From Cordilura impudica (Eukaryota; Arthropoda; Insecta; Diptera; Scathophagidae), in the NCBI GenBank assembly GCA_963682025.1, contig OY821517.1, positions 26,269,620 through 26,333,619 on the forward strand: 64,000 bases of DNA. The letters run 5' to 3'. The position numbers and the translations under genes were made by a program. Numbering within the stretch: position 1 is the first letter of the stretch; every line of letters starts with the position of its first letter. The notes beneath the pieces were generated by a model that ran no database searches, had not been told where the DNA came from, and saw nothing but the letters and a program-made list of their open reading frames with translations. Below are positions 10,262 through 21,781 of the stretch, piece after piece.

Positions 10262-13200
10262 AAAAATTTTTTTTTGGTTAATTTGTTTCGTCCAGCATAA
10301 CTCGGGAACCACTAGCCCGATTTAATTGAATTAAATTGTAAAAAATTTAAAATTACAATTCCCTTAATCTGTTTATATATTGTTTTCCTATACAAGCAAC
10401 AGTTTCCAAGTTAAAAATGAATATATAAAGGAAAAAACTTATTTTTGCCTAAAGATTTAAATTTTTTTTTTTTTAAAAATCCATAAAAAATCCCAAATGA
10501 AAAAAAATGTCAAATCTTATTACTTTTACGTAAAGATACATAACCTATGAGCAAAATAAGAGAAAGATCATGAAAATCGATGCACGCGTTTCGCTTTTAT
10601 TCGCAATTGAGTAAAGGTATGAATTTAAAAAATTTGCTCGACATATGCACAACTTTGTCTATGGTAAGGTTTTTTCTTTTTTATTACAAAAAAAATTAAA
10701 ATTTGTTGGGTGACAAAAATATATGACTTTAAATTAAAAAACAATTCGATATATGTACAAGAAATTATCCTAAGGATATCAACATTAATTAATTATAAAA
10801 AAGTTTAAAAAAAAAATATCTAAACACAAAAATAAAAACCTTCAAATTAAAAATAATTATGTGCTTTTGTCTTTCTTTTATATTGTTGTGGGTCTGTTTC
10901 TCTTATTAGGAACCAGATATAGTCCCCCATCATAGCTTCGTTCCAAAATCCTTGGTATCGGTGCTCAATTTCTTTCATTTGCTGATGAAAACGCTCACCA
11001 TGCTCGTCACTCACATCGCCCAGGTTGTCCGGAAAGAAGTCCAAGTGCGAGTGTAGAAAATGTATCTTAAGCGACATATTTGCTCCAATTTTTTTATAAT
11101 TTTGGAGTAGTTGTTCGACGATCTCTCTGTAATTTGAGCTTTTGTTGTTTCCAAGAAATCCGGAAACAATTTGCCGAAATGAGTTCCAAGCTGCAGCTTC
11201 ATTTGGTGATAAAATGTGTTCAAACTGTTGGTCTTGCAACAACTTTTTAATTTGCGGACCGTCGAAAACGCCTTCCTTAATCTTTGCCGATGAAAGGTGA
11301 GGAAAAATGGTTTTTAAATAGGCGAACGCTTCGCCATCTTTGTTGATAGCTTTCACGAAGTTTTTTATGAGTCCGAGCTTTATGTGAAGAGGTGGGAGAA
11401 AAACATTTTCCTTTTTTATGAGTGGTGTATATTTCACGTTGTCGCTGCCGGGGATGAAGTTAACTCTTTCTGTCCAACTCCTCCTGGTGTAATGATGTTG
11501 ACGATCGCGGCTGTCCCAAAGGCAGAGAAAACAACAGTACTTTGTGAATCCACCTTGTAATCCACAAAGGATACCGATAACCTTAAGGTCGGCACAAACT
11601 TTCCAATCGTGTTTCTCATAGTTAAGGCACTTTAGTAGATTGTCCATGACTTCGTATGTTTCCTTGGGGTCAACGGCATGAGCAATTGGAATCGAAGGTT
11701 TCTTGTTGCCGTTGTGCAGTAAAATTGCTTTAAGGCTCTGCTTGTTGCTGTCGATGAAAAGACGCCACTCTCCTGGATCGTAAGAGTACCCGAGTTCACC
11801 AAATAATCCGGGAATGTCCTTACAAAAACAGATGTTGTCTTTTTTTGTGTAGTACCTTGCGTATGGTTCATGACGCTTCCTGTAGATTGTTGTCACCACA
11901 CCAGGAGCCAAGAAACCGAACTGTTTCATGCGCGATGCATGCAACTCTGCATCTTCCTTGGAGAGTTTCAATTCTCTAACCCAATCGTTCAGTTCTGCTT
12001 GGGAACATAAGCGTTGACCTCCATGCAATGTATATGTTGACTCGCATTCTGATGTGGTTCCTACTGTCTCCGGATCTGATGATGGATGTATCGCCTCATT
12101 ATTAGATGCCCATCTTGAAACGGGCGGTTGCGGGTCCACTGGTTCTTTGGAAAATGGCACTGGAAAATTCACTGTTGAAACAGCAGCGTAAGTCCATCGT
12201 ATATTTTTTCCCACGCCTGTTTTTTTGCTAAGACAGAAGTAGCAATCTGTTGCATGGCAAAGCGGAGCTCTCCAAAGCATTGGCATGATGATTCTCGGCT
12301 GTCGTCTGAAAGAATTGCAATAATAAGTTATATATGTTCTTGAATTTCGTAATCTACACTTACCTTGAGTCACTTAGCTGTACGTAGCACCTTGGACATA
12401 GAGCACTTGGTGTCCACCGCTCATCTATGTTTGAGACCTTTAAATTGAAGCTCTCTTCAAATGAATCTCTCAATTTAGGTGAAAAATAACGCTTGTTTTT
12501 TCCACAAACGTATTCTCCGCACATGTAACAAAAATTACTTGGATTGGTATTGCATTCAAATACTCGCGAACGTTTGCTCATTTTAACTATCGCGTTCGTC
12601 GACACTTGTTGAATGAGTAAAATCGATCAATGAAGACCTATTTGTACTGTGTATTGTTTAGTATTTTACTGACAGGTACTTATAAATGGGTGTATATTTT
12701 TTTACGGTGGCTACATACCTGTTTCACCATGTGTGAGTCTTAAATTTTCCGAATAAATGTGGGTTGCATTTATGTAAAAAAATCATACAGGTAGTCACCG
12801 GAAAACCCAAATAAGTAAAAAAGTCCCCTTTCCTTTTTTCCTTTTAATTGTTCACGCACATTTATTACCGTTTATTACTTTGCTTACGCAATCATAAAAA
12901 TTAAATAACCCTTTGTTTATTCCGTTTTGTTAATTCTGAGAATCATAAAAAAAAAGAAAAAACCTTACCATAGACAAAGTTGTGCATATGTCGAGCAAAT
13001 TTTTTAAATTCATACCTTTACTCAATTGCGAATAAAAGCGAAACGCGTGCATCGATTTTCATGATCTTTCTCTTATTTTGCTCATAGGTTATGTATCTTT
13101 ACGTAAAAGTAATAAGATTTGAAATTTTTTTTCATTTGGGATTTTTTATGGATTTTTAAAAAAAAAAAATTTAAATTTTTAGGCAAAAATAAGTTTTTTC

Positions 13201-13369
13201 CTTTATATATTCATTTTTAACTTGGAAACTGTTGCTTGTATAGGAAAACAATATATAAACAGATTAAGGGAATTGTAATTTTAAATTTTTTACAATTTAA
13301 TTCAATTAAATCGGGCTAGTGGTTCCCGAGTTATGCCGGACGAAACAAATTAACCAAAAAAAAATTTTT

Positions 13370-13401
<32 letters not shown>

Positions 13402-13506
13402 CCAAACGAAAAAAAAATTTTTTATTGCGTTTTTCGAGCTCATGTCAAGGTTATCTACACAGAAAAAATTATCGCATCCCGAGTACATTTTGACTGTTGA
13501 CTAGTG
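10110..13506 (-). mobile_element. Intact long-TIR DNA transposon, CACTA/Chapaev-like ends
   Basis: Two inverted arms of about 0.5 kb (roughly 10110-10690 and 12950-13506) match closely from 'gatgcgataattttttctgt' inwards to 'catagacaaagttgtgcata', including a poly-T/poly-A tract. The outermost bases are CACTACTCAACA on the left and CACTAGTCAACA (reverse complement) on the right, flanked by TAG at 10107-10109 and 13507-13509, a 3-bp target duplication. CACT(A/G) ends with 3-bp duplications are the signature of the CACTA-Mirage-Chapaev group. The two arms differ by short indels just inside the tips. Between the arms lies one uninterrupted two-exon transposase on the minus strand, so the copy may still be active. 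The superfamily name is inferred from the ends, not from a recognised catalytic alignment. Confidence 0.8.
10847..12605 (-). CDS. Two-exon transposase with DEHGERFHQ motif, 566 aa
   Basis: Exon 1 is 12605-12364 and exon 2 is 12305-10847. The 58-bp intron 12306-12363 starts GTAAGTG and ends TTTCAG on the minus strand. Together 1701 bases, 567 codons with stop, no lesion. Exon 1 has a zinc-binding C-x2-C (FCYMCGEYVCGKN) and a second pair in CPRCYVQL. Exon 2 opens with PMLWRAPLCHATDCYFCL, a third Cys/His cluster. The likely RNase H-fold core has acidic residues in WRLFIDSN, VCADLKVIGILCG and SDEHGERFHQ, with PLHIKLGLIKNF between and a basic tail. I know this protein type as a frequent unnamed family in arthropod genomes. 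It probably acts in the nucleus on its own TIRs. Start: the first of two in-frame Met codons; the second (MSKRSR) is eight codons on and equally possible. It is not a host gene, judging by the flanking inverted repeats. Confidence 0.8.
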
Positions 13507-14779
13507 TAGTCGAATCGTTAAAAAAAAAGAAAATAGCAAAATTATCAGTAAAATTTTTAAACGATATTCGCTATTGTTAAAGTCAGCTGTTGTTGTTATC
13601 TAAACGACAGCCATTTTTGTGTTGTTTATTCAATCGATAAAAACTTAAATTGTTAGGTTGAAATGTCGTCATACATAAATAAAAATCATAAAATAGTGAA
13701 AATATTTTGCTTTTATTAAAAAAAACTTTTTTATATAAATAAAAAAATTAAATACCATTTTCAACTCATTATTTCATTTTCAAATAAATACACAGAAATA
13801 TTAGTAAAAAAAAATAAAGATATTAAACATCAACATAAAATCATCCTGTCAATCACGAAGTAATTTGTTTTTTTCTATTCTTCTTTGTGTTTTTCGCTTA
13901 TTTTGACAGAGATGCCACTCGTTTACAATTTAAATAAATAGAAAAATAGATTTGTCGACTGTCGTTAAGATGTATGTCCTTAGTGAATCACTTAATCCTT
14001 AGTGCAAACAACAATAGCTGTCGATATATTTTGCGATTGTCGGATCGTTGAAATTTACAGAATCACACTACAGAAAACATTAATTTAAATTCAATGAATT
14101 TTAGAAAACGTCAAATGATATTTAAGAATTGCGAACATAAAAACTGTTACATAAATAAACGCAATTTGATGAGAATGTTATTTATATAGAAATTTTCACA
14201 ATTTTTTTGGATAAAAATTTGAAGTTTTCAGAAAATAAAGATAACAAATTATTTTATTTAAAATGTTTGGGACATTTGGTTTTTTCCGTTTGGCATCCCT
14301 AATTTGAATATTTATGATTATAAATTTATTCTCTATGTTTTCCAAATATGGCAATATTTTAATAAAAAAAAGTTGAGAGAGCTTTTTTTTTGGGTTATTA
14401 TTTTGTTACTCCATCCGACCTACATGACCGCAATGAAAAAATATTTCGCCAGTCAAAAGAAACTATACAGCCATCTCCAATTAGCACGATTTAATGCATA
14501 TAGCCACCCTACACAACCCATTACCTTTGCAATGGAGGTTAGGGCGAGCTATTTAATTAGCAAAAATTAAATTAAAAGAGAAGTTATGTCATATAACCGG
14601 AAACGCATTCATATAGGTATATAACCTAAATGCATGCCGATCAGCAACCACGGTGACCAAAAAGCAAACACCGAAATAAATCCGAAATAATAGAAAAGAC
14701 GAAAACCAACCCGAAGAATTTGCTGAAATAATTTGGTATTAAGTTTAACAAATTTTACTTTTTCATTTACATTTATTAT
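13507..14779. other. AT-rich spacer, nothing recognised
   Basis: No coding signal. An 88-codon frame at 14304-14570 lacks any recognisable domain and is probably chance. Confidence 0.35.
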
Positions 14780-14850
14780 CAAGACTCAAACCGAGGTGGA
14801 AGGTATCAAAGATTCGGCACAGCCGAATTTAACACTCTTACTTGTTAATA
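14780..14850 (+). repeat. 3' end of a family-2 Helentron-like repeat
   Basis: Contains a perfect 7-bp stem, attcggc-aca-gccgaat, followed by 'ttaacactcttacttgtt'. This resembles the stem-loop terminus plus TTACTTGTT seen at family-1 ends (for example 'cggtctagaccg' then 'ttacttgttt'). The body upstream is too decayed to trace. Confidence 0.45.
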
Positions 14851-15039
14851 TTTATTTTCTTTTACAATACTACGTATACGAAGGATTATAGTCTTCTTTA
14901 AATGATAGTATTTGAGGGAAACTACATGGTGGTCCGAGTCTTAAGCTAATAAAGTGTTCACCAAACAAAAGCATTAGAAAAAAATTCTTTGAATTTTGGG
15001 ACCTTTTATACCGAAAAATGTTTCCGGACTTGTGATATC

Positions 15040-15600
15040 TAAACAAATCGATCTACACTGATATTTTTGCGAGGTCATGATTATATGTAGACATTTTGTT
15101 ACCCGCAGATTTGAAAAAGCTCATTCGAATGACAGCTTTATACGGGGATTAGGCCAACAAATGGACCAATCATGACCTTATTTGGTAAACCAAATTTAAG
15201 AAATATCTATGCAATATTTTCGTTATTTGACAGATTTAAGTGATGATCGGGAAGCAGCTTTATATGGGGGCTATGACTAAGAATAACCCCACATGGATTA
15301 TTTTTAATAAACACACACGCACTAAATTTGACCAAGATCTATATGATAATTTGGATCTTAGGGCAATTTGTTCGACCTCATAGGGCTTATTTGTTGTGTG
15401 GAGGCTACAATTTCAATAACGATCGTCTTATGGCCGATAAAAGCTTATATACCAAATTTCATTAAAGTGTATTCATATCTACGACCTGTAGTTTCATTAT
15501 AAGGTTAACATGGACACACAGATGGACGGACGGACATCGCTAAATCGACTCAAAAATTGATGGGTGAAATAATTTTAGTAATTACAAACATAGAAACATT
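15040..15600 (+). repeat. Helentron/INE-like repeat, family 1, decayed
   Basis: Retains the blocks 'gaagcagctttatatggggg', 'tatatgataatttggatctta', 'cgacctgtagtttcattata' and 'cacacagatggacggacgga', in the family order. Ends near 'ttttagtaattacaaaca'. 15600-15870 shows nothing further. Confidence 0.6.
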
Positions 15601-15871
15601 CAAAATACAAACTTATGTGAATAAATAAAATATATTGAAGAATACAATGTGTACTTATATGGAAACATATTTGTTTCAAAGTTCTTTTATATTTTAGTTT
15701 TCCATCTTGGAGAAAGCTTAAATAGTATAAATCTTTGTTTGGATCCTCATGAAGTACATGAATTTAACTTTTTACCAAATAAACTATCTACTGTTTTGGT
15801 TACTGATGAGGGTCGGTGACTCTATCCGCAACAGCTACATATTAATTATTGTATTAAACAGAGCTCCCCAT

Positions 15872-15950
15872 TACTCGAGCTACTCGAGTAGTAAATGAGC
15901 TACTCGAGTAGTAAATGAGCTACTCGCACTTAATGAGTAGCTCGAGTAGT
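15872..15950. repeat. 20-bp palindromic tandem repeat
   Basis: The unit gagctactcgagtagtaaat repeats about 2.5 times and each copy contains the palindrome around ctcgag. The first 14 bases (15872-15885) are the exact reverse complement of 15935-15948, so the whole tract can fold back. The following 800 bases to 16776 are AT-rich, with scattered 'actactcg' words and no gene. Confidence 0.7.
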
Positions 15951-17327
15951 AAAAACTAACATTTTTCTTGTTTGAAAGCATGTAAAAAGATAAATAGAAG
16001 TATTTAGTATAACATATGTATACTTGTTGGGATCGTACAAGTTTCAAGAATATCATCCTTCATCAAGTTTCACTTGAGTCGGACTATCCCACTGGCGTGG
16101 GCAAACTACTACTCGTAAAAGATCATCCACTTTCCACTCGAATGTCGAATGCCTATTTACAAAACATTTTCAAGAACACTTGACAAAAATTTAAGCTTGG
16201 AGGAACTACTACTCTTCAAACACAGAAAAAAAATAAAAAAAAAAATAAAAAAAAATTTTGTCACTGCCCGTAATTGACCTTATTCGCAGATGACTCATAT
16301 AAAAATTAAGTCATTCCGAGCTCTGGGCGAACAACTACTCGAAAAAGATTAGCCACTTTCTATGCAAATGTGTGAAAATTTGCTCTTATTTCAAGTTTGA
16401 CGTAACTTTAAAAAAAATTTCCATCACGACTTGCTAAAATTTTTTACAAATGTATGAAAATATGCACTCCATTGACATTTGGCAGCGATTTACAAAAAGT
16501 TTTGAAAGAACGCATGGTAAAAATTTATGCTTGCTTCATGGCAACATCTCTTATATACATATGTAAAAAGTGCAATATGTAGAATGTACAAACCAAACAT
16601 CACATATGGCAACTCTTAGTGAAACTGAGAATAGTAGGAATTAGAAGTATAAATGCATAAATATTCTAATCAACAAAAAGTTCGATTACGAGTGGACGAA
16701 GGTTCAAACTTAACGGCCGCCCTAAGTAGAAAAATTTTATGTAGAAACAATTTAATCAATCATAACATAACAATTACACTGTGGAACAAATTCAGGTTAG
16801 CAAAAGTTAGGTCGATTCTGAGAGTGAAGGGTGAAAATAGAGGCTAAATTAGAAGACCCGTATCGCGGCGTTTGTTTATGTTAGTTCGAATTTTTGTTTT
16901 AATGGACCTTCGAACTTTGCAGTCAAATGTCGATTTTCAGCATATTGTTTATATGGTTTTTTGGCTATAACTCGTCGACTAATTGATATTTTTTCAATCT
17001 GTAAAAGCCATATTATTGTTAGAGACCTGTGCAACAATTAAAATTTTTAAAAAAAATTGATTTAGAAAATTTTAGTGGTGCTGATGAAGCAAAATGTTGG
17101 AAAAATAATTTTTTTTTTCATACTTTTTGAAAAGTTTTTCCACAAAACTAAGTCCTTTTTGCTTTCTGTTTGATCTATAATATGCGTCTCAGTTTCTTTA
17201 ATAAATTTCATTTCAAAAGAAAATGGTCTTAGTCGATAATTTGCGTTAAAAATCCCAAAACCATTAAAAAAAAATAGCGATTTAGGTAGAAGTAATTAAA
17301 AAGGCAAGTTCCAAGAATTAGGAATTA

Positions 17328-17591
17328 TGCCTGGTTTTCATTATGTCATTTTCACTGGCAATTGTTGTCAATTACTGGCAGTTGTATGAAAACGGGTTTT
17401 AATGTCTTGTCATTTACAACCCCTGGCAACATTTGACATCTAAAATGAAATTGCCAGCATGGTGGCAATTTGTTTGTGTTTGACAGCCGGATTTTTTGTT
17501 CGTTTATAAGATGTAATGAATAAAAAATTACGAGATGTCAGTTGAGGCAATTGTTTGTTGTCAGCTTATATGACATAGTGAAAACCAGGCA
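17328..17591. mobile_element. 264-bp MITE with TTA duplication (Tourist/Harbinger-like)
   Basis: TIR of about 21 bp starting TGCCTGGTTTTCA at 17328 and ending in its reverse complement at 17591, one mismatch in the first 21. TTA lies at 17325-17327 and 17592-17594. Size, TIR and TTA duplication fit PIF/Harbinger-type MITEs. It lies inside the 16777-18881 element and so inserted later. Confidence 0.75.
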
Positions 17592-17861
17592 TTAGTAAAA
17601 CAACTTTTTTGTTTTCAACCACCGCACAGGTAGCGATTTTTATTTTATTTCGTACAAGCGAACTAATTTCAAAAATGAAGATTCCGTTAAGAATCGAAAC
17701 TCAGCCAAAGCTGATGTCTTTTAATTTTCGCTCGGTCGTGATAAAATTCGCTATTAATTTCTTTGAAACTTATTTCATTTTGTGAGTGATTTAAGTTAAG
17801 TGCATCGGTTTCATAAAAATAACAAAAAAAAAAACATTGTATAATATACATTGTATTAAAA

Positions 17862-18340
17862 ATGTCAGAACCAAAATGTAAAATGGACCATTTTTGTAAT
17901 GTTTGTGGACGTTTCATAGCAAGCGATGAAAAATGTGGCATTGAATAGAAGCAAAGCAAAGAATAAAACTTATGTAGCAGTGTCAAGCGTCCAATAATTA
18001 CCATTACCGCACTCAGAATTCGTTCCAGTACCAACATACCGAAGTATTGATCTTCAAACAGATATCAGTACTACAACCACCGCTGCTACATCCATGGATT
18101 TCTTCTCAGAATACGACCGTGGTGAAGGTACAACCTATGAAACATCAAAGGACCCAATCCTAGTCACACAAAACCAATTGGATGGAATTGTTGCAAATTT
18201 GTGTTTGACTTAGAAAAAATCAGAACTACTGGCTTCATTTTTTAAAGGAAATAATTTGCTGGCGAAAGATACCAAAGTAAGAGCATATCGAAAACGCCAA
18301 AAAGAGTTAGAAAAGTTCTTCAATGTGTTCTTCAATTTCA
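17862..18340 (+). pseudogene. Transposase N-terminal remnant, DEHGERFHQ family
   Basis: Starts MSEPKCKMDHFCNVCGRFI, aligning with the FCYMCGEYV zinc-binding start of the intact transposase at 12605. After a stop and frame changes, another frame reads PILVTQNQLDGIVANLCL then KSELLASFFKGNNLLAKDT and RKRQKELEKFF. These align with SQAELNDWVRELKLSKEDAELHASR..FGFLAPG in the intact protein. The catalytic core is absent. A non-autonomous internal deletion product; family link is by eye and fairly sure. Confidence 0.65.
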
Positions 18341-19044
18341 AAAATATATTTTTTTCCATATTTTTATAATTTCTTTTTCAATGTTTCTTCAAAACCAACA
18401 TTGAACAAAATTGGTACATAAAAAAAGAGAAGTAAATTAATATTAAACTGAAAAACGCAAGTTTTGTATTATGATTGTTTTCTTTTCAAATGAAATTTAT
18501 TGAAGAAACTGAGAAGCATATTATAGATCACACAGAAAGCAAAAAAGACTTAGTTTTGTGAAAAATATTTTCAAAAAGCATGAAAAAAAATAATTTTTCC
18601 AACATTTTGCTTCATAAGCACCACAAAAATTTTCGAAATCATTTTTTTTTTTTTTTTTTAAATTTTAATTGTTCCACAGGTCTCTAGCAATAATTTGGCT
18701 TTTACAGATTGAAAAAATATCAATTAGTCGACGAGTTATAGCCAAAAAACCATATAAACAATATGCTGAAAATCCATTAAAGTCCATTAAAAAAAATTCG
18801 AACTAACATAAACAAACGCCGCGAATCGAATCACTCTCAGAATCGACCTAACTTTTGCTAACCTGAATTTGTTCCACAGTGTTATTACAATGTTCAATAA
18901 AATCAGTGATTAAAACTGAAATCGGTCTGATTAAGAATACAGAGTAGTTATGCATTCTTAGAAATATAAGCTTTCTTCTTCTCTACCACATGTCATTGAA
19001 AACAAAAATCAAAATTTTCATATTAATTACAGTATTAATTGCAA

Positions 19045-19378
19045 CTAGCAGATTCCAGCGCTCGAAATTAGAGTGCAATTTCTAGGCAGCTTTATATTTC
19101 AACTTATCCAATTCACAAACCAACACTTTTATGTTTTATTATTATTGTAAATGAAGATAACAAACTCATTAACAAATTTAATAAAACACACATAGCATAT
19201 GTATAATTTCATGTAACTTTAAATGCAATTTACTCCAAATAAAGGAACAAATTTTAAAATCTGTAAATGTGCAAAACGGCTAAAAAGTAATACCTTTCAA
19301 ATAATGTACGTTTGGTCAAAAGCGGCATAAAACGGTAGGACAAAACATCGGTCAAAAGAAATCGCCTAGCCTATTAAT
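19045..19378 (-). repeat. Helitron-like short repeat, inverted copy
   Basis: Reverse complement of the 4485-4857 repeat: starts (minus) 'aataggctaggcgatttctt' and ends 'gaatctgctagt'. It keeps 'acctttcaaataatgtacgt' (plus strand), matching 4540-4575. 18885-19044 has no other feature. Confidence 0.55.
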
Positions 19379-19432
19379 TAATTGCAATATGTCTAAAAAA
19401 AATGACGGTTAACCTAACAAATGTAAAATGTT

Positions 19433-20228
19433 TTTTATACCCTATACCACTATGTGGTTTGGGTATAATGACTTTGTGCTGCTGTTTGTAACAACCAAAA
19501 ATATTTGACCTAGACCCATCTTTAATTATACCGATCGAATCAGAATCACTTTCTGAGTTGATTTAACAATGTCCGTCCGTCCGTCCGTCCGTCCGTCCGT
19601 CCGTCTGTGTGTCCATGTAAAGCTTGTAATCAAACTGCAGGTCGCAAATATGAATATATTTTGACGAAATTTGGTATATAAGCTTTTATCGGCCATGGGA
19701 TGAACGCTATTGAAATTGGTGAGAATCGGTCCATGTTCAGACCTAGCCCCCATACAAATTACCCATATGAAATCGACATAAATTGCCATAAGATCCAAAT
19801 TGTCATATAGATCTTACTCAAATTGGGTTTGTATGCGTTCATTACATCCACTAATGAGTAGTCCAAAAATGATCCCTTTGACCCCATATAGAGCTGCTTC
19901 CCGATCTTCACTTAAATCTATTAAAAAACAAAAATATTGCACTGATTCTTCTCAAATTTTGTTTGTACATATTTTTGCAAAATACAAGAGACTTTACCAA
20001 ACATGATCAGGATCGGTCCATTTTTGGACCTAGTCCCTTTATAGATATAGCATCCGATATGAACTTTTCCATATCTGCAGCCAAAAAAATTAATAAAAAT
20101 CCCACTCAAATTTGGTTTTTGCTTACTTTCAATGTCCAGTTAGTTGGGCCTAAGAGATAGGGTTTCTAAACGCATGGTATAGGGTATCGTATAGTCGGTC
20201 TAGACCGACTATAATTTTTTTACTTGTT
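19433..20228 (-). repeat. Helentron/INE-like repeat, family 1, full-length
   Basis: One of the best copies. The left side has 'ataccctataccactatgtg', then a GTCC run (19571-19603). The right end has the perfect palindrome agtcggtctagaccgact followed by 'ttacttgttt'. Open frames such as MDLMAIYVDF recur in several copies only because the repeats are similar. 20229-20391 upstream of the receptor pseudogene is AT-rich. Confidence 0.8.
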
Positions 20229-20391
20229 TGCTTTATTTAAAGTAAAAACATTTGAGCCTGATTTATTTAAAAAGTCAATAATTAAAATGATAAAGGTCGA
20301 ATATTAGATAATTTATTTTTATATTTTTAAAAATACAAAATAATAATTTTTTTTTTCTTTAACAGATCAATATTCTTAAACATAAAACAAC

Positions 20392-21781
20392 ATGCCCGTA
20401 GCAAACCAAAACGGATTTGATGATCTTATCCATCTACCAAATATTTTAAGCAAAAGTTTAGGCTTAGATTTAACGAATAAATCCAAAGCTATTTGGTGGA
20501 CTATGTTCATGCGATTGTATCTGTTAATGGCAACGAAATCTTTTTATTGTACATATTTTATAGGACTACTAATCTGGGATCAAGTTGCAGCTGGTATACC
20601 AGATTTATCATTACTGCGTTTAATATTAACCATCAATTATACACTGTGTGCCGTAATATATTAATGTGATCTGGTTTTTAAACGAATATAAGAAATGTTG
20701 TCAAACGTTTTGTGAAATATTTCCAAAAACTGGAAGAGAACAAATGCAATATCAAGTTGAGAAATATTTTTGGCCCAAGTGGCTTAAATTTATAATATAT
20801 TTTCAATTGTGTTCGATAATATTTATAATATTATCACCATTGGCACGGGGTATAATATGTTATGTAGTGCATTTTATGAAACACGGTTATGGAGAGTATA
20901 AATTTGGTTATAATAACTATAATAACTATTTTAAATAAATTATAATTTTGATCATCACAACCCTTTGGGTTATATTGTAGCGTATTCCATGGAAATTATG
21001 TATGCTCATTTTATTGCCACCTGTACTTTTGGTCCAGATTATATTGTTAATCTTTTTTTTCTATACAATTATGTATGCATTTTGATTACAAGACCCGGAT
21101 ATTGGAACAGTATAGCCCTGATGATATGGATAATATTAATGATGATCAATTTATAGCAAGTTTCGTGGAAAAACATTTATTATTATTGAAGTAAGTTAAA
21201 GAGTTTTTTTTTTAAACTGAGCTTATCAAATAGATATTATTCTTCTTTACAGTTTAACGAATCTTAATTCTAATGTTGGTGATGATTATCTTAACGGCTG
21301 CTGCTTTAGGCTGTGCTGCAGTTTATACAATAGTTCAGGTTATGAGCCGTGAATAGTGAAAGGTTTAGCATATCTGCCCGGTGCTATTGGTGAATTTTTA
21401 TGGTTTGTTATTACGGTCAACAGATTAAAAACAAGGTTAAAAAAAATGTATTAATACAAAATATGCAAGCGTTATGCGAATCCTTTCCCTATTTCTGCTT
21501 TTATTCAGAGTGAAAATATTGGATGAGCGATTTATAAACATCCTTGGTATAATGCTAGTAAATCCTATAAGATCTCTATGTTGACAATTTTAATACGCTC
21601 CCAAAAAAGGGGCGGAATATAATGCTGGTGGTGTTCAGCCTATTCGTTTGGAAACTTTTCAAATGGTATAGAATTATTATTTTTTTTTTAAGTTTAATTT
21701 ATATTTATAACATAATATATATTTCAGGTTATAGGTGCCACATATCGAGTTTTTGCTGTCTTACGAACTATGTTGAAATAA
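20392..21781 (+). pseudogene. Odorant receptor pseudogene (7tm_6), first of cluster
   Basis: Four exons can be traced: 20392-21190, 21253-21435, 21509-21665, 21728-21781, at the same relative introns as the complete receptor at 37854. Exon 1 opens MPVANQNGFDDLIHLPN..., parallel to MPRNFEEIINLPYELL in the neighbour, and ends with an LCMHFDY-like block. Stops near 20662 and 20936 need frame changes. Exon 2 also needs frame changes, and its donor is GTTAAA. The last exon reads TYRVFAVLRTML then stop, matching the family C-terminus. It would have been an odorant-gated ion channel subunit in olfactory neurons. Several independent lesions make sequencing error unlikely as the only cause. Confidence 0.85.

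Larger units (their letters stand above)
16777..18881 (+). mobile_element. Decayed long-TIR transposon, same type as 10110-13506
   Basis: Ends are CACTGTGGAACAAATTCAGG at 16777 and its reverse complement at 18881, flanked by TTA on both sides (16774-16776 and 18882-18884). The arms, about 450 bp each, align closely over the words 'gcaaaagttaggtcgattct', 'acgccgcg' region and 'tgctttctgt'. The middle contains a fragment of the same transposase family and a 264-bp MITE. The 3-bp duplication and CACT(G) end agree with the intact copy, though the TIR sequences differ, so it is a separate subfamily. Confidence 0.75.

Noticed and set aside
10847..12605. Host gene with zinc fingers
   Set aside because: It lies between long inverted repeats with a 3-bp target duplication, and decayed relatives occur at 17.9 and 45.7 kb, so it is a transposase.
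17687..18037. 116-codon minus-strand frame
   Set aside because: Opposite strand of the transposase N-terminal remnant; no recognisable domain.
16777..18881. Transib assignment because the tip is CACTGTGG
   Set aside because: Flanks do not give a 5-bp duplication (aatta/ttatt) but give TTA/TTA, and the coding remnant matches the DEHGERFHQ family.
19526..19798. Frames starting MDLMAIYVDF found at 19.5, 40.6-40.9, 41.9 and 54.5 kb, suggesting a conserved small protein
   Set aside because: They are the same Helentron-like repeat read in the same frame; frames run through the microsatellite and differ by indels.
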